Position numbers and translations under genes: made by a program. From Calditerrivibrio sp. (GTDB lineage Bacteria > Chrysiogenota > Deferribacteres > Deferribacterales > Calditerrivibrionaceae), in assembly GCA_020217115.1 (NCBI GenBank), contig JAIWOA010000025.1, positions 1-10,000 on the forward strand: a stretch of 10,000 nucleotides of DNA, written 5' to 3'. Positions 1 to 5,369 of the stretch are shown one piece after another. A model generated the notes under the pieces. It was given only the letters and a program-made list of their open reading frames with translations. It was not told the origin of the DNA and ran no database searches. Each line of letters begins with the position of its first letter. Position 1 is the stretch's first letter.

Positions 1-52
1 CAAATAGATCAAGATCCAATTCCAATAGTTTTTTACCATATTTTATGTTCAT
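1..52 (-). CDS. 5' fragment of an unidentified protein, last visible gene of the tat-moaA operon
   Basis: Only the first 17 codons are visible; the gene continues beyond the left edge. The start is well supported. It lies one base past the moaA stop codon, and an AGGTGG ribosome binding site (58-63, minus strand) sits 5 bases upstream. That site is formed by the two glycine codons that end moaA. The visible N-terminus reads MNIKYGKKLLELDLDLF. The 'KYGK..L.LDL' pattern is loosely like the start of LarA/DUF2088 (nickel-dependent lactate racemase-like) proteins, but 17 residues cannot decide this and I assign no function. The spacing implies co-transcription, and probably translational coupling, with moaA. 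Confidence 0.6.
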   Translation of the reverse strand, partial: MNIKYGKKLLELDLDLF

Positions 53-53
53 T

Positions 54-1040
54 TTAACCACCTATATGGGACATAGTTCTATTAAATTTAATTGATTCAT
101 GATCTGAAACCTTGTGTGACCATTCTTTTATTTTGAGTGAATCCTTTATCAGGCTTAATAGTTTATCAGTATCTCTTTCTCTTATAGCTTTCTTCAGATC
201 TATTTCATTGTCTGATAAAAGGCATGGCCTGAGTTTTCCATCAGCTGTAAGTCTCAGCTTGTCGCAGCTTCCACAAAAGTGGTTTGAAATAGGTGTTATG
301 ATACCTATTTTTGCCCCATTGGATAATCTATAATCGAGGGAGGGTCCTTCATATTTATGTTTTTCAAGTTTTGTAATTGTGAATTTTTCTGAAATTATAT
401 CAAGGATTTCTCTACCAGAAACAACTGAATCTTTTGACCATTCAATACTGTTGCCTATTGGCATAAACTCTATAAATCTAACATTGATATTATTATCAGC
501 TGCAAAATTGCAAAAATCTATTATTTCATCTTCATTAAAACCTCTAATGAGAACAGTATTAACCTTTATGGGTAATATCCCTTCATTTTGAGCTGCTTTT
601 ATACCTTCAATTACATTTTTTAGTTCAAATCCTCCTGTTATGGAGTGATACCTTTCAGTCCTCAATGAATCTATACTTACATTTATTCTACTTATTCCAG
701 CTTGTTTAAGATCTTTTGAGAATTTGGAAAGTAAAGATCCATTTGTAGTCAAAGTTATTTCTTCTATTTCTTTATTTTTTTTTCTAATTTCACCAATAAG
801 GTTTGTGATCCCTTTCCTGACAAGTGGTTCACCACCTGTAATACGAACCTTTTTTATACCTATTTTACAGAAGAGATTTAAAGCAAATATTATATCTTCA
901 TAGGAAAGTATATCATGATGGTGGATAAATTCAAAATGTTGTGTGGGTATACAGTACTTACATCTGAAATTACACCTATCTGTTACTGAGATTCTTAGGT
1001 AGCTATATACCCTTCCATATTTATCCACTAATTTATTCAT
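54..1040 (-). CDS. moaA: GTP 3',8-cyclase MoaA (radical SAM, molybdenum cofactor biosynthesis)
   Basis: MoaA acts in the cytoplasm at the first step of Moco synthesis. It converts GTP to 3',8-cyclo-7,8-dihydro-GTP, which MoaC then turns into cPMP. The 328 residues match the usual family length. The radical-SAM cluster motif C23-X3-C27-X2-C30 (DRCNFRCKYC) lies near the N-terminus, and the SAM-binding GGEP follows at 69-72. The second, GTP-binding 4Fe-4S cluster of MoaA is marked by C256, C259 and C273 (FCGSCDKLRLT...RPCLLSD). The protein ends in the family's typical -GG tail, which is needed for activity in characterised MoaA proteins. The start codon overlaps the end of tatC by 8 bases, with a GAGG element inside the tatC tail, so it belongs to the tat operon. 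Most other moa genes are not visible here. No key residue appears to be missing. Confidence 0.97.
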   Translation of the reverse strand: MNKLVDKYGRVYSYLRISVTDRCNFRCKYCIPTQHFEFIHHHDILSYEDIIFALNLFCKIGIKKVRITGGEPLVRKGITNLIGEIRKKNKEIEEITLTTNGSLLSKFSKDLKQAGISRINVSIDSLRTERYHSITGGFELKNVIEGIKAAQNEGILPIKVNTVLIRGFNEDEIIDFCNFAADNNINVRFIEFMPIGNSIEWSKDSVVSGREILDIISEKFTITKLEKHKYEGPSLDYRLSNGAKIGIITPISNHFCGSCDKLRLTADGKLRPCLLSDNEIDLKKAIRERDTDKLLSLIKDSLKIKEWSHKVSDHESIKFNRTMSHIGG

Positions 1041-1785
1041 ATAGTTTACTTTCCTCTAATTCCTTTTTCCCAAAAATTTTTGCGACGAATATGCTTATTT
1101 CATATAAGAATATAAGAGGAATTGCCATCATTACCTGACTTACAACATCTGGTGGGGTCAGCATAGCAGAAACTACGAATATACCAACTATAGAATAGCC
1201 ACGATATTTTCTCAATTTCTTATCTGTTATTAAGCCTATTTTTGCAAGGAAAAATACTATGACGGGGAGCTCAAAAACCACTCCAAAGCCAAGCATCAAT
1301 TTAACGATAAAAGACAAGTACCATGACAGAGAGAGATTTGCAGATATCCCTTCATTTGCATAGGATAGAAAAAACTTGAAAGCTAAAGGCAGGACAAATT
1401 CATAACAAAAATAAGCACCAGTGAAGAAAAGAATCGATGCAGATATTACAAAACCTGATACATATTTCTTTTCATCAGCATATAATCCAGGTGCTATAAA
1501 TTTCCACAATTCATACAAAATATAGGGCATAGCAAAAAAGATGGCAGCCATGAAGGATAATTTTAATTCAGTGACAAAACCTTCGGTTAATTTTAACATG
1601 GACAATGTTGAGTTTGGTGGCATATACAATTCGAGGGGGTTTTTAATGAATTGAAAAAGTAATGTGCTTTTCCAGTAACAGAAAGAGAAGACTATAACAA
1701 GTACTATGAGTATTCTTATTAATCTTTTTCTCAATTCTTCCAGATGAGCTATAAGTGGTTGCTCAGCATCCATTGCCTGTTTCAT
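1033..1785 (-). CDS. tatC: Sec-independent protein translocase subunit TatC
   Basis: TatC is the polytopic inner-membrane receptor of the twin-arginine pathway, which exports folded proteins, often cofactor-loaded redox enzymes. The 250 residues are typical in length and about six membrane segments are visible. Family hallmarks are the cytoplasmic N-terminal HLEELRKRLI (signal-peptide binding region), the P-Y-E-W-F-APGLY-E-KKY block after the second membrane segment, FGVVFELPV in the middle, and RKYRGYSIVG...AMLTPPD before the last segments. The start codon shares one base with the stop codon of tatA/B (TAATG), and an AAGG element lies about 7 bases upstream within the preceding gene, indicating translational coupling. 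The downstream end overlaps moaA by 8 bases. The linkage to moaA makes sense because molybdoenzymes are classic Tat substrates; that link is inference. Confidence 0.96.
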   Translation of the reverse strand: MKQAMDAEQPLIAHLEELRKRLIRILIVLVIVFSFCYWKSTLLFQFIKNPLELYMPPNSTLSMLKLTEGFVTELKLSFMAAIFFAMPYILYELWKFIAPGLYADEKKYVSGFVISASILFFTGAYFCYEFVLPLAFKFFLSYANEGISANLSLSWYLSFIVKLMLGFGVVFELPVIVFFLAKIGLITDKKLRKYRGYSIVGIFVVSAMLTPPDVVSQVMMAIPLIFLYEISIFVAKIFGKKELEESKLYE

Positions 1786-2087
1786 TATTGTACCTTGCCC
1801 TCAGTATTGGTTTTGTCTTTGATATCCTCTGTTTTTTCTTCATCGCTAACATTATTGCTATCTTTCCATTTCTCATTATAAACATCATTCAAGTTTTTTG
1901 ACTCTCCCTTCTTATCATTTATGACATCATCTATTTTCACTGCATCTTTAAACCCGTCCAGAGCCTTTTTAAATTCTGCATAACCTTTACCTAAAGCCCT
2001 TGCAACTTCAGGTAGCTTTTTAGGACCAATAACCACAATAGCAACAATAGCTATCAACAAAACCTCAGACAGTCCAAGTCCAAACAT
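1785..2087 (-). CDS. tatA: Twin-arginine translocase subunit, TatA/TatB family
   Basis: This is a single-span Tat pore-forming or receptor subunit. The 100 residues begin MFGLGLSEVLLIAIVAIVVI, one short membrane helix. The conserved GPKKLPEVARALGKG hinge and amphipathic helix follow, and then a charged, Lys/Asp/Glu/Asn-rich, probably disordered tail. The FG hinge, 'GPKKLPE' and 'ALGKGYAEFKK' look TatA-like. Glu8 in the membrane helix and the long acidic tail also occur in TatB, so the A/B assignment is uncertain. Only this one Tat small subunit is adjacent; it may serve both roles, or another copy may lie elsewhere. The start is supported by GGAG about 5 bases upstream (minus strand). It is the first gene of the leftward operon and is divergent from the Rrf2 gene. 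Confidence 0.92.
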   Translation of the reverse strand: MFGLGLSEVLLIAIVAIVVIGPKKLPEVARALGKGYAEFKKALDGFKDAVKIDDVINDKKGESKNLNDVYNEKWKDSNNVSDEEKTEDIKDKTNTEGKVQ

Positions 2088-2116
2088 AGCATCTCCATAA
2101 AAATTCTTCGAGGGGT

Positions 2117-2145
2117 AATATGTATTATTTTTTTTATAAAATCAA
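2117..2145 (-). promoter_or_regulatory. Weak candidate promoter for the tat-moaA operon
   Basis: Read on the minus strand, TTGATT (2145-2140) and CATATT (2122-2117) are separated by 17 bases in the correct position upstream of tatA/B. Both hexamers are imperfect and the region is very AT-rich, so a chance match is possible. A transcript starting just downstream would have a leader of about 25 bases. Confidence 0.25.
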
Positions 2146-2171
2146 TTCTTTTTCTGTTCTTTATTTTTTTA

Positions 2172-2200
2172 TTGACAAAATTATTTTTAAGTTTTATTCT
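2172..2200 (+). promoter_or_regulatory. Sigma70-like promoter of the rrf2-cco block
   Basis: A perfect -35 hexamer TTGACA (2172-2177) is followed after exactly 17 bases by TATTCT (2195-2200), a 4/6 match to the -10 consensus. The predicted start site, near 2207, lies within the palindrome at 2200-2216 and only about 12 bases from the Rrf2 start codon, so the leader would be very short. No FNR-type TTGAT-N4-ATCAA box is visible in this intergenic region. Confidence 0.6.
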
Positions 2201-2216
2201 TTACCTTAGAGGTAAA
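2200..2216 (+). promoter_or_regulatory. Perfect palindrome, candidate operator of the Rrf2 regulator
   Basis: TTTACCT-TAG-AGGTAAA is a perfect 7-base inverted repeat with a 3-base centre. It starts at the last base of the -10 hexamer and covers the predicted transcription start and the AGAGG ribosome binding site of the Rrf2 gene. Its position is what an autorepressor site would need. A dimeric Rrf2 protein binding here would block transcription initiation of the whole oxidase block. The motif does not match the IscR, NsrR or RirA consensus sequences that I know. Its role as an operator is inference from symmetry and position. Confidence 0.55.
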
Positions 2217-2218
2217 CA

Positions 2219-2653
2219 ATGTATATTGTAAAAAAAGAAGTTGACTATGCAATAAGAATAGTTGCATATTTGATGGGGAAAAGATCCCTTGTTAAAACCG
2301 AGGAGATCTCAAATAAGATTTTTATTTCATTGCCAAATACAATAAAAATTTTACACAAACTTTCAAAGTGTGGTATAATAATAACGAAGACAGGTAAAAA
2401 TGGTGGAAATTTATTGGAGAAGAATGTGGAAAATCTTTCAGTCCTTGATATAATAAGATGTATGGGTTTTGACTTTGAGGTAAATGCATGTGTGAATGTC
2501 CCAGATTCTTGTAAACTTAACCCTATATGTAACATAACTCATTTTTTTGCTGATATTCAATATGGGATCATTGATAAGTTAAAGAATGCAAAGATAAAAG
2601 ATTTTGTTTTTGATGACGAAGCATTAAATAAAATAGGAGGTATGTATGAATGA
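2219..2653 (+). CDS. Rrf2-family Fe-S cluster transcriptional regulator
   Basis: This is a winged-helix regulator of 144 residues, the usual size for the IscR/NsrR/RirA family. The N-terminal part, starting MYIVKKEVDYAIRIVAYL, and the following helix-turn-helix (about 27-50: EEISNKIFISLPNTIKILHKL) are typical. The wing 'TKTGKNGGNLL' replaces the common 'GxxGGY.L'. Three cysteines, C91-X6-C98-X5-C104, form the family's Fe-S binding loop; D9 or H108 could supply a fourth ligand. The protein could therefore sense O2, NO or cluster status, but the specific signal cannot be read from the sequence. The last codons carry the GGAGG ribosome binding site for ccoN, and the two genes overlap by 8 bases, so regulator and oxidase are co-expressed. 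This is an unusual arrangement compared with the FNR/FixK control known for many cbb3 operons. Confidence 0.92.
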   Translation: MYIVKKEVDYAIRIVAYLMGKRSLVKTEEISNKIFISLPNTIKILHKLSKCGIIITKTGKNGGNLLEKNVENLSVLDIIRCMGFDFEVNACVNVPDSCKLNPICNITHFFADIQYGIIDKLKNAKIKDFVFDDEALNKIGGMYE

Positions 2654-4058
2654 CTACCAGTATGATTACCAGACGGTAAAAGGTTTTATCGTATCCTGCC
2701 TATTCTGGGGAGTAGTTGGACTTCTTATTGGTCTTTTGATCTCTGCCCAGATGTGGAATGCAGATTTTAACTTTGGAGAGTACTGGTCTTTTGGAAGACT
2801 AAGAACTGTCCACACAAATGTTTTAGCTTATGGACTTGGTATAGGTGCTGAGTTCGGTATTTTTTACTATTTAGTAATAAGGCTTACAAAACGTCCTCTG
2901 GTTTTTCCAAAACTGGCAAGGTTTCACTTATGGCTTTTTAATGTTGGTATATTACTTGGTGCGTGGTCACTTTTTATGGGTTATACTCAAAATGTAGAGT
3001 ATGCTGAATTTGAATGGCCTTTGGACATTGCAGTAGTTATACTATGGGTAATTTTTGCAATAAATGTTATGGGTACTATATTTAAAAGGAAAGAGAATGA
3101 GATGTATATCTCTCTGTGGTACATTATTGCAACAATAGTAACAGTTGCTATCCTTTATATAGTGACAAATCTTTTTATACCTTCAACGCTAACAAAGTCA
3201 TATCATGTTTTTGCTGGGGTAAATAGTGCTAACGTTGCATGGTGGTATGGTCACAATGCTGTTGGTTTTCTGTTTACTACACCTATTCTTGCTATGTTTT
3301 ACTATTTTTTGCCAAAGTCTACAGGTTTGCCTATTTACAGCCATAGACTTTCGATCATATCCTTCTGGGCTCTTATATTTGCCTATCTCTGGACAGGTGC
3401 TCACCATCTTGTTTACACACCTTTGCCAGATTGGATTCAGACACTTGGTATAGCATTTACACTTTTCCTTATAGCTCCATCATGGGGTTCTGTTGTAAAT
3501 GGTTATTTTACAGTTGAAGCCGATTGGTCTGTAATGAAAAATAAATATCTTACCAAATTTTTTATCGTTGGGGTTACTTTCTATGGTCTTCAAACAATTC
3601 AGGGTCCATCACAGGGTATAAGGGTTATTAGCTCCCTTATACATTATACAGACTGGGTTCCAGGACATGTTCATATGGGAACAATGGGATGGGTGACAAT
3701 GGTTATATGTGGTTCTATTTACTATATAATACCTCATATTTATAAGACAGAGATTTATAGTGAAAAAATAGCCAATATACATTTCTGGATTGTTTTGATA
3801 GGTCAGCTAATGTTCTCAATTACAATGTGGATTACAGGTGTTCAGCAGGGTGCAATGTGGAAGATGACAAATCCTGATGGTTCTCTAAAGTACACATTTA
3901 TTGAAACAGTTTTGGCGAATTATCCATATTGGCAAATGAGAACTTTTGCCGGGATTATCTTTGTTGTGGGTATGTTATTTTTCCTTTATAACATATACAT
4001 GACTATTCAGAAAGGGAAAAAGGAAGCAGCGGCAAAATTAGCCACTGCTAATGCATAA
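2646..4058 (+). CDS. ccoN: cbb3-type cytochrome c oxidase catalytic subunit I (CcoN)
   Basis: CcoN is the membrane subunit that reduces O2 to water at a heme b3-CuB centre and pumps protons; it has high O2 affinity. The 470 residues with about 12 membrane segments match the family. All ligands are visible: H56 (in RTVHTNVLAYG) and H343 for low-spin heme b, H341 for heme b3 (VPGHVHMG), and H203 (WYGHNAVGF), H253 and H254 (GAHH) for CuB. Y247 lies at the position of the Tyr cross-linked to the first CuB His in cbb3 enzymes. The conserved EYAEFEWPLD segment is present at 118-127. The start is fixed by AGGAGG (2635-2640), 5 bases upstream and inside the end of the Rrf2 gene, with an 8-base overlap. 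The ccoO gene follows after 11 bases, so this is the first structural gene of the operon. Confidence 0.98.
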   Translation: MNDYQYDYQTVKGFIVSCLFWGVVGLLIGLLISAQMWNADFNFGEYWSFGRLRTVHTNVLAYGLGIGAEFGIFYYLVIRLTKRPLVFPKLARFHLWLFNVGILLGAWSLFMGYTQNVEYAEFEWPLDIAVVILWVIFAINVMGTIFKRKENEMYISLWYIIATIVTVAILYIVTNLFIPSTLTKSYHVFAGVNSANVAWWYGHNAVGFLFTTPILAMFYYFLPKSTGLPIYSHRLSIISFWALIFAYLWTGAHHLVYTPLPDWIQTLGIAFTLFLIAPSWGSVVNGYFTVEADWSVMKNKYLTKFFIVGVTFYGLQTIQGPSQGIRVISSLIHYTDWVPGHVHMGTMGWVTMVICGSIYYIIPHIYKTEIYSEKIANIHFWIVLIGQLMFSITMWITGVQQGAMWKMTNPDGSLKYTFIETVLANYPYWQMRTFAGIIFVVGMLFFLYNIYMTIQKGKKEAAAKLATANA

Positions 4059-4069
4059 GGGGGGCTAAT

Positions 4070-4951
4070 ATGTCTGGAAATGGAAATGGATTGTACAGTA
4101 AAGCTCTTCTATTTACTTTAGTTGCTACTATAACCGTTCTTATAGGAACATTTGTTACAATGTTTTACCCTATGATGAGGGATGATATGCATCCCAAACT
4201 TGAGAATTTAAAACCATTTACTGCTCTACAGCTTGCAGGTAGAGATATTTATCAAAGAGAGGGCTGTATGAATTGCCATACTCAAACAGTTAGGCCTTTA
4301 AAGGGAGATGTTTTGAGATATGGAGACTACTCAAAGGCTGGTGAATTTTATTATGATAGGCCTCACCTTTGGGGATCAAAAAGAACAGGTCCAGATCTCG
4401 CCAGAATTGGTGGTAAATACCCAGATGATTGGCATTACCAGCACATGGCCAACCCTCAGGCTTTCTATGAAAAGTCAAATATGCCTAAGTATGATTTTCT
4501 TGCAAAAAAGAAGGTCAATGTAAGTCAAACAGTTGCTGGTATGAAAACACTTGGTTTCCCTTTTCAACCTAATGAGATAGAAGAATTAAAAAATAAAACT
4601 GAAATGGATGCAATAGTAGCTTATCTACAGCAACTCGGCACTGCAGTGGCTAAAAAACAGGTGATATTGGTGGATGAAAAATCGGTAGAAGAGAAATCTC
4701 CAATAGCAGATAAAGTAAAAGCTGTTGCTGAAGGGGAAAGATTATACAAGATAGAATGTGTTGGTTGCCATGGCAAAAATACCGAAGGTAATATAGGACC
4801 TGCCTTTGCAGATTCTGCTAGAACAGATAAAGAACTTTTTGTTTTGATAGCTAATGGTTCAGAAGGTGCTATGCCAGGCTATGCAACTCAATTTACTAGA
4901 GAGCAGATCTGGGCTTTGGTGGATTTTGTTAATTCTAAGAAGAATAAGTAG
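4070..4951 (+). CDS. ccoO: cbb3 oxidase subunit II (CcoO) fused to a C-terminal cytochrome c domain
   Basis: This is a membrane-anchored c-type cytochrome that passes electrons to CcoN. Residues about 11-35 form the N-terminal anchor. A CcoO domain follows, with heme motif C66-M-N-C69-H70 followed by TQTVRPL, the conserved YDRPHLWGSKRTGPDLARIGGKY block (split across about 95-117), and the axial Met138 (NMPKYDF). After a CcoO-typical end near residue 190 (AYLQQLGTAV) there is a charged linker (about 195-220). A second cytochrome c domain then carries C230-V-G-C233-H234 and axial Met268 (AMPGY). Canonical CcoO has one heme, about 200 residues and no second domain; the extra domain resembles the C-terminal heme domain of CcoP. 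A GGGGGG-rich ribosome binding site precedes the start. The next gene begins 8 bases after the stop codon. Confidence 0.95.
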   Translation: MSGNGNGLYSKALLFTLVATITVLIGTFVTMFYPMMRDDMHPKLENLKPFTALQLAGRDIYQREGCMNCHTQTVRPLKGDVLRYGDYSKAGEFYYDRPHLWGSKRTGPDLARIGGKYPDDWHYQHMANPQAFYEKSNMPKYDFLAKKKVNVSQTVAGMKTLGFPFQPNEIEELKNKTEMDAIVAYLQQLGTAVAKKQVILVDEKSVEEKSPIADKVKAVAEGERLYKIECVGCHGKNTEGNIGPAFADSARTDKELFVLIANGSEGAMPGYATQFTREQIWALVDFVNSKKNK

Positions 4952-4959
4952 GAGGAGAT

Positions 4960-5154
4960 ATGAGTAATTATAATGAAGAGTTCGATGATCTCTCTAAATT
5001 TGAAAGGCAGGATACCAAACATAATCTTCCTATGGGCTGGTTAATTCTATTTGTAGGACTAATAATCTTTGGTATATATTATACCTATATGTATTCTCCA
5101 TCGTTTACTGGTTGGACACAGGAAAAGGCTTTCGAAGAAAGCATGAAAAAATAA
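4960..5154 (+). CDS. ccoP: Short CcoP-like protein: N-terminal membrane domain only, no heme motifs
   Basis: This 64-residue protein has a polar N-terminus (1-22), one membrane helix (about 24-45, LPMGWLILFVGLIIFGIYYT) and a short periplasmic tail with FTGW near residue 48. The Leu-Pro-x-x-Trp entry to the helix and the Gly-Trp after it match the FixP/CcoP N-terminal domain, which contacts CcoN. There is no CxxCH, whereas canonical CcoP carries two heme domains and is about 300 residues. The stop codon is clean and the gene is well formed. A GAGGAG ribosome binding site follows the ccoO stop directly, so it does not look like decay. The likely role is a structural anchor, with its heme function moved to the CcoO fusion. 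The symbol is given for the domain relation only. Confidence 0.85.
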   Translation: MSNYNEEFDDLSKFERQDTKHNLPMGWLILFVGLIIFGIYYTYMYSPSFTGWTQEKAFEESMKK

Positions 5155-5163
5155 GTTTAGATA

Positions 5164-5193
5164 ATCTCCGGGGTCTATTGTGACTCCGGAGAT
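5164..5193 (+). other. Intercistronic RNA hairpin between the structural and accessory cco genes
   Basis: ATCTCCGGGGTC and GACTCCGGAGAT form a 12-bp stem (one G-T wobble) around a 6-base loop TATTGT. It is strikingly GC-rich for this region. The sequence after it (ATTTTGAAAA) has only a four-T run, so it is a poor intrinsic terminator. Read-through with partial termination, or a 3'-end stabiliser for the ccoNO(P) transcript, is more likely. It lies 10 bases after the short ccoP gene and 20 bases before ccoQ. Confidence 0.6.
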
Positions 5194-5213
5194 ATTTTGA
5201 AAAAGGTGTTGTT

Positions 5214-5369
5214 ATGGCTAAAGATCATATTTTTTTGATAGTTTTTGGGTTTACTCTGGTTTTTTTATTGGTTTTTTTTATGTTTTACTATTATTCTAAA
5301 GGTAGAAAAGATAAAATAGAGTCTGCAAAATACAAAATGTTGGAAGATGATGAAGATGGAAAAATCTAA
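5214..5369 (+). CDS. ccoQ: Small CcoQ/FixQ-like membrane protein
   Basis: This ORF encodes 51 residues. One membrane helix (about 5-27, very Phe/Leu/Val rich) is followed by a cytoplasmic basic segment YYYSKGRKDK and an acidic end MLEDDEDGKI. The 'YS.+R+...E.A......DDE' layout is that of CcoQ (FixQ), a small subunit that stabilises the cbb3 complex. The position after ccoN-O-P and before ccoG also fits. CcoS has a similar layout, but a clearer CcoS lies at 7120-7266, so CcoQ is preferred here. AAAGGTG (5202-5208) lies 5 bases before the ATG. The 3' end overlaps the ccoG start. Confidence 0.75.
   Translation: MAKDHIFLIVFGFTLVFLLVFFMFYYYSKGRKDKIESAKYKMLEDDEDGKI

Noticed and set aside
112..591. 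Two rightward ORFs opposite moaA (112-333 and 379-591)
   Set aside because: They lie wholly inside moaA on the other strand. Their translations are low-complexity Ser/Leu/Ile-rich with no motif, while moaA is complete and well conserved.
2088..2218. FNR/FixK box controlling the oxidase
   Set aside because: No TTGAT-N4-ATCAA-like dyad is present. The only TTGAT-like half-site (minus strand, 2145-2140) has no partner.
2245..2535. Leftward ORF of 96 codons opposite the Rrf2 gene
   Set aside because: It is a mirror of the Rrf2 coding sequence with no recognisable domain.
4735..4951. Second cytochrome domain of the CcoO gene as a frameshifted separate CcoP gene
   Set aside because: The frame is continuous from the CcoO domain through the linker into the second heme domain, with no internal start plus ribosome binding site and no stop codon.
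5164..5200. Hairpin at 5164-5193 as a Rho-independent terminator ending the operon
   Set aside because: The stem is strong, but only a four-T run follows, and tightly packed cco genes continue without a new promoter-like sequence. Partial termination remains possible.
5214..5369. Duplicate ccoS at 5214-5369
   Set aside because: The layout is similar to CcoS, but the YSKGRKDK...EDDED pattern and the place after ccoNO(P) fit CcoQ better. The clear CcoS is at 7120-7266.
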